The notes: generated by a model from the sequence alone, not told the origin. A stretch of 64,000 nucleotides of DNA from CAVROP01 sp050012175 (GCA_050012175.1 JBEKHR010000003.1:1-64000); one strand, 5' to 3'; shown: positions 8,726-17,054, counted from the first letter of the stretch. Made by a program: numbers and translations.

Positions 8726-10096
8726 TCACCTTGAACGTTTCCATATCCTCCAAAGAAAGTACGCGGGAATGCCGCTGCCCACCAGCGCGAGTACCCACAC
8801 TGAGTCCGACCCTTGATTGATCAGCACCATCACTGACAGAATAACAAAAATGGCTGGTATGAAAGGATATCCCCAGGTGCGATAGGGACGCGCCAGCCCG
8901 GGCATACGGCGGCGCAGAATGAAAATGCTGGCGGTGACCAGGGCGTAAAAGAGGAACTCGGAAAAGATCACCTTGGTGAAAAGGCCTTGGTATTGGCCGG
9001 TCAGCGCCAGCAGGCAGGCGATGACGCTCTGGGCCGCGATAGCAGCCGCCGGCGTGCGGAAGCGTGGATGCACGCCTGCCAGGAATTGCGGGAAAAGCCC
9101 ATCGCGAGCCTGGGCGTAAGGGACACGCGAGCCCGACAGGATGGAACCATTCAGGGCCGCAAAACTCGAAATCATTACGCCGATGGCGATAAACGTCCCG
9201 CCAGCTTTACCCATGAATTGCCGGGCAGTGTCAGCGGCGACTGTGTTGGTCGATGCGATGTTCGCGGGGGACAAAACGTAAAAGTACGCGATGTTGACGA
9301 GAACGTAAACAGTTATCACAAGCAACGTGCCGAGGATGAGAGCTCTGGGCATATTTCGCTGCGGATTCTTGACCTCACCCGCCACCATGCTCAGGTTGTT
9401 CCAACCGTCGTAAGCCCACAGCGCAGCAACCGTCGCGGCGCCGAAGGTGGTGAGAAGGCTCGCCTGAGATCCGAACTTTACGGGCGCCCGGAAGTGTTCA
9501 AATGATCCATGGCCAAGCGTCAGGCCAAAGACAATGAGGGTGAACAGCACGAGCAGTTTTGCGGCCGTAAAAAAGGTCTGGGTGTGGCCGCTTCGGCGCA
9601 CGCCCAGAATGTTCAGGCCGGAAAGAAGCAGCACCACCAGCGCCGCTCCAACTTGCAGGCCCGTCAACCGTAGGGTCGCGGAGTGACCTGCAATTTGCAC
9701 CGGCGTTTGCCAGAGGGCTTCGTTCAGGCCAGGGAAAAAGTAAGCGAGGTAGATGACGAAACCGGTGGCAATGGTGGCAATCGACCCGCTCTTCGCCACC
9801 ATAAACTGCGTCCAGCCGTAAAGGAAGCCCATCATCGGTCCATAAGCTCGATGCATGTAAACGTATTCGCCGCCTGCCTCCGGAAGCGCCGCCCCCAGCT
9901 CCGCGTAACCAAGCGCCCCGAACAGGCTGAGCACGCCGGCAAGAATCCACACTACAATGACCCATACGGGGGCGCCAACTTGCCGGAGCATGATGCTGGG
10001 CACCACGAAGATCCCGGTCCCAATCATCGTCCCGGCCACCACCGAAGTGGCCCCGTAAACGCTCAGCCCTTTGACCAGTTCCCGCCGTTGTTCCAT
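8726..10096 (-). CDS. APC-superfamily amino acid permease
   Basis: A 456-residue integral membrane protein of about 12 hydrophobic helices. The N-terminal helix carries the APC signature GTMIGTGIFVVP, followed by the conserved PEAGGEYVYMHRAYGP of helix 3 and a FAALNGSILSGSR segment in the middle. Members transport amino acids by proton symport or by exchange with metabolites; the substrate cannot be read from the sequence, though the layout resembles the LAT/cationic amino acid exchanger branch. The start ATG 10096 is supported by the alignment of the first helix. It lies behind GH18 in the same orientation, separated by the hairpin repeat only. Confidence 0.88.
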   Translation of the reverse strand: MEQRRELVKGLSVYGATSVVAGTMIGTGIFVVPSIMLRQVGAPVWVIVVWILAGVLSLFGALGYAELGAALPEAGGEYVYMHRAYGPMMGFLYGWTQFMVAKSGSIATIATGFVIYLAYFFPGLNEALWQTPVQIAGHSATLRLTGLQVGAALVVLLLSGLNILGVRRSGHTQTFFTAAKLLVLFTLIVFGLTLGHGSFEHFRAPVKFGSQASLLTTFGAATVAALWAYDGWNNLSMVAGEVKNPQRNMPRALILGTLLVITVYVLVNIAYFYVLSPANIASTNTVAADTARQFMGKAGGTFIAIGVMISSFAALNGSILSGSRVPYAQARDGLFPQFLAGVHPRFRTPAAAIAAQSVIACLLALTGQYQGLFTKVIFSEFLFYALVTASIFILRRRMPGLARPYRTWGYPFIPAIFVILSVMVLINQGSDSVWVLALVGSGIPAYFLWRIWKRSR

Positions 10097-10460
10097 TGTC
10101 AGACCGGTATGTGGTAAATAGTAGGTGGTAGGCGGGGGCGAACACTGCCCACTGCCGACTGCTTGCTGCCTACTGCCTTCCGCTTACTATCTACCGCCGA
10201 CTGTTTACTGCTTACCCCCGCCGAGCCGGAGCCCGAAAGGGCAAGAGTCAGGGCAATTTCAAGTTGCCTCTGAACCCGCTCTGCCATTGTGAGGCAGGGA
10301 GTGCGTCAGAGGCAAGCCCTGGAGGGCCGGTCCCGCTCTGCGGGATAGCCCAGGGCCAAGGAGTTGGTGATTGAGCCCGTAGACGACCCTGCTCTTGCAC
10401 TCCATGGATTCGGGACCAGTAGATTACGAATGGTCAGAGCGTGTTCCGGCTCCTTCCTAC

Positions 10461-10750
10461 CTAGCGCCCTGAGTTAGAAGTTCGTTGATGAAGTCAGCCC
10501 GCGGAGCGGGCGAAAGAATGTAGCCCACGGTCCCGCAGAGCGGGATGGGTCAGCGAGCCCTCCACCACCCCCGTCCCCTCTCCCGCCCGGGCGGGAGAGG
10601 GGTGTCCCGCTCTGCGGGACGGGGTGAGGGCTCCTTCCCCCAGGGCTTGCGCCGTGGGCTACCCCGCCTTGCGGGACCCCTGACGGGGCTGCGAAAAGAC
10701 CGCCCGCATGAGGAAGACTTTGTAAGCGAACTCCTGACTCAGGACACTAG
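10461..10750. mobile_element. MITE-like element A, copy 1 (290 bp)
   Basis: Both ends begin with CTAG, and the reverse complement of the left end (CTAGCGCCCTGAGTTAG...) matches the right end (CTAGTGTCCTGAGTCAG...) over about 35 bases with roughly eight mismatches. The interior has two nested palindromes but no ORF of transposase type. The same element lies inverted at 29717-29994. The CTAG ends suit insertion at TA within CTAG, as known for IS630, so the element may be mobilised by an IS630-type transposase; none is in the window. Confidence 0.75.
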
Positions 10751-10793
10751 CGCCCACGGGCTAACACCTGCCACCTATTAACCACCTTTCTTT

Positions 10794-10889
10794 TCAACAA
10801 CATTCCCGCTTTAAACAGCTAAGTACCTGTGTTTTCATACACATTCCAGCTTCGAGGCCAAGTTTTCCACAGCGGTCCTTTTTTTTCAT
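10794..10889 (-). CDS. possible 31-residue Cys-rich peptide
   Basis: An ATG whose last bases overlap the stop of the preceding tiny ORF (ATGA) opens a frame of 31 codons beginning MKKKDRCGKLGL and ending LKRECC, with five cysteines. It has no ribosome binding site of its own, so it would depend on coupling. Either it is a small peptide gene or chance reading through degenerate repeats that contain ATGAAAA. Confidence is low. Confidence 0.25.
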   Translation of the reverse strand: MKKKDRCGKLGLEAGMCMKTQVLSCLKRECC

Positions 10890-11011
10890 AGAGATTCCCG
10901 CGTCGTTCCGTCAATTTTGAAGGATTCTTTTTTGTTTTCCTCTACCATGGCAGACTTCTTGTCTGTGGCGCGGCGAGCCCATTTGCGGGCTTTCCGTCTC
11001 CCTTGCCACAT
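10886..11011 (-). CDS. possible 41-residue basic peptide
   Basis: The frame begins MWQGRRKARKWARR and ends with ESFKIDGTTRESL, with 15 Lys/Arg among 41 residues. It lies about 80 bases downstream of a good promoter (11097-11125) and upstream of the 31-codon ORF, which it overlaps by 4 bases. No strong ribosome binding site is seen. A competing frame from 11093 to 10911 also exists, so the transcript could instead be a small RNA. Confidence 0.35.
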   Translation of the reverse strand: MWQGRRKARKWARRATDKKSAMVEENKKESFKIDGTTRESL

Positions 11012-11096
11012 TTTCGGGAGCGGGTTGTGGCGGGCCGTAGCATTGCCGCACCGTGTTCCCGGCAGAGCGTGACCTCCTGCCTGGCTTCCACATACA

Positions 11097-11125
11097 CTTC
11101 TAGCCTATCTTGTTGCGTTTGTCAA
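11097..11125 (-). promoter_or_regulatory. sigma-70-like promoter, minus strand
   Basis: On the minus strand, TTGACA (11120-11125), a 17-base spacer and TAGAAG (11097-11102) make a near-consensus promoter. It points away from the symporter gene, into the spacer that holds the two tiny ORFs, so it must serve something in that spacer or the permease gene far downstream. Confidence 0.6.
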
Positions 11126-11186
11126 GAGACAGGAAGTCTGTTTCGGTACGTCAACTGACGGACCGGCGTGAGCTTGTCTGATTTTT

Positions 11187-11303
11187 CACAGCGCGGCCCC
11201 GTGGCCGCAACCAAAACGAGGTTCTCTGCGTCCTCCGTGCCTCTAGAGCCTTAACACAAAGAGCACGGAGGATCTCCGTGACCTCCGTGTTAAGGCTTTT
11301 CTG
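11187..11303. repeat. CTCTGCGTCCTCCGTGCC-type repeat, copy 1
   Basis: Starts with CACAGCGCGGCCCCGTGGCC and continues through the words CTCTGCGTCCTCCGTGCCTC and ACCTCCGTGTTAAGGC. The inverted counterpart is at 43679-43786. Not coding; a weaker relative of this word type is at about 30003-30064. Confidence 0.7.
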
Positions 11304-11428
11304 GGCACGGAGGAGACGGAGGCACGACTAACACGAGGAGAAATCTGCGCGCCGCGACAACGTCCTGGCGACTAGTGCTACAGAACGGTAGGTGGTAGGT
11401 CGGGGAAGCAACGCCCGCTGCCTACTGC

Positions 11429-12895
11429 TTACTGTCCTTCCCCCGCCCCTAGTCCCCACACCCTGCCCTTGCTCGCGCTGGCCGCCCATCCCACAGCGAA
11501 CGTCACCACGGTTCCGAGGGCGACGTACCACGTCCAGGCGAGGGAGGTGCACCCTACGACAACTCCCATTGTGGCCAGGGCGACAAGGGCGCCGGTCAAG
11601 GCCCCCCGGCTATTGGCGCGCTTGGTAAGAACCCCCAAGAGGAAAATCCCCAACATGCTACCGTAAGGAACGCTGGCAATGGTAAGCGCCAATTCCAGGA
11701 CGCTCCGGTGAAGATGTTGTGCTACCAGCGCGATCACCACGAGCACGGCGCCCCATCCTAAAGTCACGGCGCGGGAGACAGCAAGGTAATGCTTCTCGCC
11801 GGCGTTCGGCCGGACAAAAGGCTTGTAAAAATCCACCACTGAACTCGAGGCCAGGGAGTTGAAGGCGGCACTTAAATTGGCCATGGCAGCAGCGATAATG
11901 GCCGCGATCAGCAACCCCGCCAGCCCGCGAGGCAGTTGCGTCACCACGAAGGTGGGAAATATTTGGTCCGCCCGCGCGAAAGGGTTGGGAGGCGGGAAGT
12001 GCTTGTAGAACGCAAAAAGCACCACGCCCACCACCAGGAAAAGGGTGAATTGCAGGAGGATGAGCAATCCGCTGGAAAGCAGGGCCGCTTGGCTTTCGCG
12101 CCGATTGCGCGCGGCGAGCAGGCGCTGAACGATCAACTGGTCCGTGCCGTGACTGGCCGTAGTCAGGAACGTTCCGCCCACCAACCCCGACCAAAACAAG
12201 TAGGGCTCATGCCAATTGAAATGGAAGTTGAAGACCGCCAGCTTGTTCCCTTCGGAATGTGCCAGGCGGCTTACCTCTGTCCACCCGCCTGGGATGGCGT
12301 GTAACGCCAGCGCCAACGCCACCGCGGTCCCCGTGAGATAAATGAGCAACTGGATAACGTCTGTCCAAATCACCGCGGTGAGTCCCCCTTCGAAAGTGTA
12401 GAAGAGGGTCAGCGCTGTGATAATGACCAGAGCCGCAAATACGCCACTCTTGAAAATAACCCCAATCACAATCGCGATGGCGAACACGCGAACGCCTTCA
12501 GCCAAAGCTCGCGTGGTGAGGAACAGCGCCCCGGTGAAGACCTTCAAGGCCCGGCCGAACCGCTGCTCGATAAGCTGGTAAGCCGTGAACATTTCACCCG
12601 CAAAGTATCGGGGAATGAGAGCGAAGCTCACTACCACGCGGCCCACCAAATATCCAAACACCAGTTGCAGGAAGCCCAGGTTGGAATGGTAAGCGATGCC
12701 GGGCGTGCTGATGATGGTCAGGATGCTGGTTTCGGCTGATACAACGGAAAAAGAGATTGCCCACCAGGGCAGACGACGCCCGCCCAGAAAATAATCGTGT
12801 AAGGTCCGCTGGCTCTTCCGGAAATGGGCTCCGAAGATGGTGATGGCGCCGAGGTAGGCGATCACCACCAGGAGGTCAAGCCAACTAATTGCCAC
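11429..12895 (-). CDS. sodium:solute symporter (SSS family)
   Basis: A 488-residue membrane protein with about 13 hydrophobic helices and the N-terminal SSS hallmark DYFLGGRRLPWWAI followed by SAETSILTII. The middle keeps GGLTAVIWTDVIQLL, and a TASHGTDQLIVQRLLAARN stretch corresponds to the conserved segment of sodium/proline-type carriers. Members take up sugars, amino acids, sialic acid or other solutes with sodium; the substrate is not readable here. The nearby GH84 and GH18 genes make an amino sugar plausible, but this is inference. Start ATG 12895; no obvious partner gene follows. Confidence 0.88.
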   Translation of the reverse strand: MAISWLDLLVVIAYLGAITIFGAHFRKSQRTLHDYFLGGRRLPWWAISFSVVSAETSILTIISTPGIAYHSNLGFLQLVFGYLVGRVVVSFALIPRYFAGEMFTAYQLIEQRFGRALKVFTGALFLTTRALAEGVRVFAIAIVIGVIFKSGVFAALVIITALTLFYTFEGGLTAVIWTDVIQLLIYLTGTAVALALALHAIPGGWTEVSRLAHSEGNKLAVFNFHFNWHEPYLFWSGLVGGTFLTTASHGTDQLIVQRLLAARNRRESQAALLSSGLLILLQFTLFLVVGVVLFAFYKHFPPPNPFARADQIFPTFVVTQLPRGLAGLLIAAIIAAAMANLSAAFNSLASSSVVDFYKPFVRPNAGEKHYLAVSRAVTLGWGAVLVVIALVAQHLHRSVLELALTIASVPYGSMLGIFLLGVLTKRANSRGALTGALVALATMGVVVGCTSLAWTWYVALGTVVTFAVGWAASASKGRVWGLGAGEGQ

Positions 12896-13192
12896 GCGCG
12901 CTCCTTGGAACCAGCTTTCAGCCGTCAGCTTTCAGCGATCAGCGTACAGCCGTCAGGAAGGATACCCGTACAAGTGACGAGTGACAAGTGACGAGTGTAG
13001 GCAGAAGGCAGAAAGCAGAAGGCAGAAACCAGAAGGGTAAAGGATGAAGGTTAAAGGGTGAAGGCAGAAGGCAGTGGAGAGGCGAAAGCGATTCAGAACT
13101 CAGTCTTCAAAATTCATAGTTACTTCGGCCTCGGGCACTGCTCTTCAATGAATCAATGGCTCAATGATTCAGTGGTTCAATGTTCCAATGGC
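12896..13192. repeat. word-like micro-repeat spacer
   Basis: The spacer consists almost wholly of short imperfect tandem words: CAGCTTTCAGC, GTGACGAGTGACAAGTGACG, AAGGCAGAAGGCAGAAAGC, and near the end AATGGCTCAATGATTCAGTGG. The last set reaches the C-terminus of the next gene. No gene seen. Confidence 0.7.
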
Positions 13193-14002
13193 TCAATGAC
13201 TCAATGATGCAATGTTCTTTTGGTTCAGCCGTTGGGCGCAGTGAGCGATGATGTACTTGCGAACCTGATCGGGCATGCGAGGGTCGAGGCATATGTCCCG
13301 AAGGTCGTTGACGGTGATGTCCGGCAGGAAGGCGAGCACGCGAGCGAAAGGGGTCAGCGGATGGCGAATCAATGCCAGACGCAGGTGATAGGGGCGCGAC
13401 CATCTTTCGTGATGGGAAAGCAACTCCACCAGCACGGCCGGGAGCTCGTTCAGGGCCAGAACCTTGAGCAGGTGGCCCTCCGAAAGGTAAGGATTGCTCA
13501 AGGCGGCGCGGATCAGCTCTGCATCCTGTGTTACAAGCAATGCGGCCGCGACGCGTCCCGAACCCCGGCGCGCCAGGGTTATCTTCTCTCCGCGGGGGAG
13601 GGCTTCCAGCTTTTTCAAAACCGTTTCCTCCGCCAGCTTTTTCACCTGCGTGGGCGCCGCCGGAGTCTGGCTCACCCGCGCCAGGTCGAAAAGGTGGAGG
13701 ACTTTCATCAGAGGCAAGGAAACCAGGCGAGGGGTCCTGGGATGACGGACAAGGGCAAGCTTCACACGGTAACTGCGCACGGCCTGGGCGTGTTGACCCA
13801 GTTCGCGCAGCGCCTCCTCGGGCAGGTCCTGGCGCTCCAGCAGGCGGAGCAGATCGTGCTCCTTAAGGTTCGGGTTGCGCGCTAGGGCGAGCAGGACTTC
13901 CTTGGCCGTTTCCTTGAAAAATGGCTCGAGCCTGGAGCGGGGGACCACCGCAGCCAGTCCGGCTCGTTCGGCGACCGGGGTGTGGGAATATGCTTCTGCC
14001 AT
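13193..14002 (-). CDS. HEAT/leucine-rich-variant repeat protein, unknown function
   Basis: A 269-residue protein made of repeated alpha-helical units. Segments such as LALARNPNLKEHDLLRLLE, LALVRHPRTPRLVSLPLM and LALIRHPLTPFARVLAFL share the pattern of paired helices with an Asn/His-Pro turn, typical of leucine-rich-variant or HEAT-like superhelices that bind proteins. No signal peptide. The last seven residues (NIASLSH) are encoded by the micro-repeat sequence beyond the repeat domain, so the original stop may have been lost or overwritten. Partner and role are unknown. Confidence 0.65.
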   Translation of the reverse strand: MAEAYSHTPVAERAGLAAVVPRSRLEPFFKETAKEVLLALARNPNLKEHDLLRLLERQDLPEEALRELGQHAQAVRSYRVKLALVRHPRTPRLVSLPLMKVLHLFDLARVSQTPAAPTQVKKLAEETVLKKLEALPRGEKITLARRGSGRVAAALLVTQDAELIRAALSNPYLSEGHLLKVLALNELPAVLVELLSHHERWSRPYHLRLALIRHPLTPFARVLAFLPDITVNDLRDICLDPRMPDQVRKYIIAHCAQRLNQKNIASLSH

Positions 14003-14383
14003 CCTTTCCTGATTCTAGTAGGTCTCTTGGACCGCTGCAACGCCGCACCCATCATCGGGCCCGGTTGACAAAACAATGTCCGCCGGCGCAATCCGCCCGA
14101 ATCGTGGTATGATATGTGTGTCAGCGAGAGAGGCTATCTTTCTCCCGCCGTCAGCATCCAAGTTAACAGGTGAAAAACGTCAATGGGCAGGTGAAGGGTA
14201 AGTACGATTTTGCTTGAATTGTTCTTCAATCCTTGATATTTGAATTGCGTCATTTTATAGAGTCAGTTCGTCCAGCAAACGCTTACGGTGTGCGCGGACC
14301 GTAAGGTTTGAAGAAGGAAACGAGATGGAGCGCGCCCGGATTCTCAATAGAGTCAAAACCCCCAATACTGAGGTAGCGTGACA
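14003..14383. other. 380-base leader region before the TPR gene
   Basis: Contains an inverted repeat CTTACGGT ... ACCGTAAG (about 14282-14304) followed by the short ORF at 14325-14381. No other gene is visible. The region is longer than needed for a simple promoter and could carry a transcript leader. Confidence 0.5.
14325..14381 (+). CDS. possible 18-codon upstream ORF
   Basis: ATG at 14325 is preceded by AAGGAAACGAG, a good ribosome binding site, and encodes 18 residues (MERARILNRVKTPNTEVA). Its stop lies 2 bases before ATG 14384 of the TPR gene, which has no binding site of its own nearby. This arrangement suggests translational coupling. Confidence 0.4.
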   Translation: MERARILNRVKTPNTEVA

Positions 14384-15754
14384 ATGAGGAAACCAACTGC
14401 GCTTTGGAGCTTCACCCTGCTAGTCAGCCTTGTGGTATGGACGCCTGCGGCGCAGGCTGCCGCCAAACCACAGCACGTCCTGAGGGGGGCATTCGCTCAT
14501 CAATGGAATGCGCCTCCGCAAGCAGCACCGGCCAAGAACTGGAAGAGCAGGGACGAATACGAGGCATTTAATGCAATGGCCACGGAGAAGGATCCGAACA
14601 AGAAGATCTCACTGGCTGAGGCGTTCCTTCAGAAGTTTTCGAACTCGGACTTCAAAGACGGCGCCTACGTTGTGGAGATGCAAACCTACCAGCAATTGAA
14701 CCAAGCCGATAAGGCCGTCGAGGCAGGTCATAAGGCTCTGGAGGCCAACCCGGAGAATCTTGATGCCTTGAGGTTCCTGAGTTTTGTGTTCCCGTTCGTT
14801 TACAAGGCCGACGACCCCGAGGCGGCGGCAAAGCTTTCGCGCGCTGAGAGCGATGCCAAGCATGGCCTCGAAGTGCTCCAGAAGCTACAGAAGCCCGCCG
14901 GGGTTTCCGATGAACAGTTCAACCAGGCGTTGAAAGGTTTGCGGGCGGTCTTTAACGGGACCGTGGGGTTTGTGGCCCTTCAGCGCAAGGACTACGCGGC
15001 TGCCATCACTTCCTATAAAGCCGCTTCCGAAGACAACCCCAGTGATTGGTACGTCTTTTACCGCATGGGTCTGGCTTACCTGTACTCGAACCCTCACGAT
15101 TACGACCATGGCATCTGGTATATCGCTCGCGCCTTAGCCCTGGCTCAAGCAGCGAAGGACCCGAACGCCGACGAGTTCGGCAAGTACCTTAAGCAGACCT
15201 ATATCGGATATCATGGTAACGACCAGGGATTGCAGGACGTCGTGACACAAGCCGCCTCTTCCGTGAACCCACCCGACGGTTTCAAAGTGGTCGCGATGGA
15301 AGCTCCGAAGCACACCGGGAACCCCTTGGTTGATGGCTTCAATGACATGACCTACCCTCTCAAATTCGGCGGAGAGACCGCGCAAAAAGCCTGGGACGCC
15401 CTGAAGGGACAACCCCTCGAGCTGGGAGGGGTTGTGGATAGCGTCGTGAAAGGTTCAGAAGCTGGAACCTATCTGGTTCGTATCGGCATCCTTGACCAGT
15501 CCAAGGCTACACCGGGGGTCTACGACATTGAGGTGAAGGACTCGAAGCAGCCCAATGTCAAAAACCTTGCGCGGGGCGACGCCGTTAGGTTCAAAGGTAC
15601 GGCGGATTCTTACGCGGCCACGCCCAACGTCGTGTTGACGGTAGTTGGCGAGATTACCCAGCCCGACCCGCTGCCCGACCAACCACCCGTTAAGGAGAAA
15701 CCGAAGCCGAAAGCCCCCGTGCATCACCACCCTGCGCACAAGACCACACAGTAA
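14384..15754 (+). CDS. exported TPR-repeat protein
   Basis: A 456-residue protein with a signal peptide (about residues 1-26, ending near AAQAAA), then helical repeats of the tetratricopeptide type: NEW-type units around KNWKSRDEYEAFNAM, LNQADKAVEAGHKALEANPENLDAL and LQRKDYAAAITSYKAASEDNPSDWYVFYRMGLAYL fit the TPR pattern. The C-terminal third holds a beta-rich domain and ends in a Pro/Lys/His-rich tail. TPR domains bind proteins; acidobacteria have many exported ones of unknown role. GTG 14378 is an alternative start. A strong terminator follows. Confidence 0.75.
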   Translation: MRKPTALWSFTLLVSLVVWTPAAQAAAKPQHVLRGAFAHQWNAPPQAAPAKNWKSRDEYEAFNAMATEKDPNKKISLAEAFLQKFSNSDFKDGAYVVEMQTYQQLNQADKAVEAGHKALEANPENLDALRFLSFVFPFVYKADDPEAAAKLSRAESDAKHGLEVLQKLQKPAGVSDEQFNQALKGLRAVFNGTVGFVALQRKDYAAAITSYKAASEDNPSDWYVFYRMGLAYLYSNPHDYDHGIWYIARALALAQAAKDPNADEFGKYLKQTYIGYHGNDQGLQDVVTQAASSVNPPDGFKVVAMEAPKHTGNPLVDGFNDMTYPLKFGGETAQKAWDALKGQPLELGGVVDSVVKGSEAGTYLVRIGILDQSKATPGVYDIEVKDSKQPNVKNLARGDAVRFKGTADSYAATPNVVLTVVGEITQPDPLPDQPPVKEKPKPKAPVHHHPAHKTTQ

Positions 15755-15781
15755 GCCAGAGTTTCCGGACCAAGAAATTCC

Positions 15782-15820
15782 GCAGCGCCGAGCCAAAAGG
15801 CTGGGCGCTGCGCTCTTTTT
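15782..15820 (+). terminator. intrinsic terminator after the TPR gene
   Basis: GCAGCGCC-G-AGCC, loop AAAA, GGCT-G-GGCGCTGC (15782-15811) makes a hairpin of 12 paired bases with one mismatch, followed by CTCTTTTT. This ends the TPR transcript before gcvT. Confidence 0.85.
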
Positions 15821-15914
15821 GGCATACCCGTACTCGTTGCCTTGACCGGATCGTTGAGAGTGTGTTAGGTTGGTTGACTTGCATTGACGGCTTTTGTCGC
15901 TTGGGGGAGAAAGG

Positions 15915-17024
15915 TTGGCGACGCCGACAGGACTGGCTTTAAAGCGCACCGCGCTCAATTTTCTGCACAAGGCCCTCGGCGCCAAGATGGTGGAATTTGG
16001 GGGCTGGGAGATGCCGGTGGAGTATTCCGGCATCATCCAGGAACACCTCGCGGTCCGGAGGGCAGCAGGGCTTTTCGATGTAAGTCACATGGGGGAGATC
16101 GAAGTCAGCGGGCCTCGTGCTTTATCGCTCCTCCAGCACATCACTTCCAACGACGCGTCCCGCCTGAAGGATTTTCAGGCCCAATACAGCGCCTTGATGC
16201 ATCCAAAAGGAAGCGCCGTAGATGACTGCGTGGTGCACCGCTTGGCGAAGGACCATTACTTCCTCTGCGTCAACGCGGCGAACGCGGACCGGGATGTGGA
16301 TTGGATGGTTCAGCACAACCGCGTCGGGGCTGAGGTGCGCAACGTTTCCGGCGAGTATGCGCAGCTTGCTCTTCAAGGCCCACACGCCCTGGAGATCATT
16401 TCCAAGGTGGCGGACACGACGGTCGCGGGGCTCAAGTATTATTGGTTTTGCCGCACTCGATGCTGCGCTGTGGAGGGCATTCTGGCGCGCACCGGCTATA
16501 CCGGCGAAGACGGATTCGAATTTTATTTCCCGCCGGCAGAGTCGGAGAAGGTGTGGAACACACTGATCGAAGCTGGCAAGCCGGAAGGGTTGGTCCCCGC
16601 TGGCCTGGGCGCAAGGAACACCCTCCGGCTTGAGGCAGGCTACCCTCTTTACGGCCACGAGCTCGATGAAGAAACCACCCTGCTGGAAGCGAACCTGGGT
16701 TGGATCGCGAAGCTTGAAAAAGGCGAATTCGTCGGCTGTGATGTCCTGCTGCGACAACGAGCCCAGGGCCCACGCAAGAAGCTGGTGGGTTTTGAAATGA
16801 CCAACCGGGGAATTGCGCGCGACGGTTATAGTGTTTACGTCGAAGGCAAAATCGCCGGCCATGTGACCAGTGGTTCGTACGCCCCGTTTTTGAAGAGGAA
16901 CATCGGCATGGCCTACATCTCCCCCTCCCTGGCTGAGGTGGGCCGGGAGATTGAAGTCGATATTCGTGGCAAGACGGCAGGCGCGCAGATTGTTCCCCTG
17001 CCCTTTTACAAGAGGCTGAAGTAG
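15915..17024 (+). CDS. gcvT: aminomethyltransferase (glycine cleavage T protein)
   Basis: GcvT takes the aminomethyl group from lipoyl-GcvH, releases ammonia and makes 5,10-methylenetetrahydrofolate. The folate-binding domain is clear: VEFGGWEMPVEY, LFDVSHMGEIEVSG, LHPKGSAVDDC-like segment and TGYTGEDGFE. About 369 residues, the usual length. No ATG fits the N-terminus; a TTG at 15915 behind GGGGGAG gives a start about 15 residues before the conserved KMVEFGGW, and TTG 15894 is the upstream alternative. First gene of the gcvT-gcvH-gcvPA run. Confidence 0.93.
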   Translation: MATPTGLALKRTALNFLHKALGAKMVEFGGWEMPVEYSGIIQEHLAVRRAAGLFDVSHMGEIEVSGPRALSLLQHITSNDASRLKDFQAQYSALMHPKGSAVDDCVVHRLAKDHYFLCVNAANADRDVDWMVQHNRVGAEVRNVSGEYAQLALQGPHALEIISKVADTTVAGLKYYWFCRTRCCAVEGILARTGYTGEDGFEFYFPPAESEKVWNTLIEAGKPEGLVPAGLGARNTLRLEAGYPLYGHELDEETTLLEANLGWIAKLEKGEFVGCDVLLRQRAQGPRKKLVGFEMTNRGIARDGYSVYVEGKIAGHVTSGSYAPFLKRNIGMAYISPSLAEVGREIEVDIRGKTAGAQIVPLPFYKRLK

Positions 17025-17054
17025 TCTTTGCAGTGAATGGGAGACGGAGCATCC

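Larger units (their letters stand above)
10097..11428. other. 1.3-kb spacer: MITE, promoter with tiny ORFs, repeat
   Basis: Besides the items listed separately, the left part (10097-10290) is word-like micro-repeat sequence built of variants of CTGCCTACTGC and TACTGCTTAC. I see no conventional gene in the spacer. Confidence 0.6.

Noticed and set aside
10861..10873. TTTTCCACA considered as a DnaA box and the spacer as an origin
   Set aside because: A single loose box with no cluster, no dnaA or dnaN nearby and no AT-rich unwinding region.
10782..10904. Three spaced direct repeats considered as a CRISPR array
   Set aside because: Only three units, strongly degenerate, unequal spacers of 13-19 bases and no cas genes nearby.
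14065..14113. TTGACA and TATGAT before the TPR gene considered as a promoter
   Set aside because: The boxes are about 37 bases apart, far beyond a functional spacing.
15821..15914. Possible glycine riboswitch before gcvT
   Set aside because: The gap after the terminator is under 100 bases and shows none of the tandem aptamer words, so there is not enough sequence for a normal glycine riboswitch.
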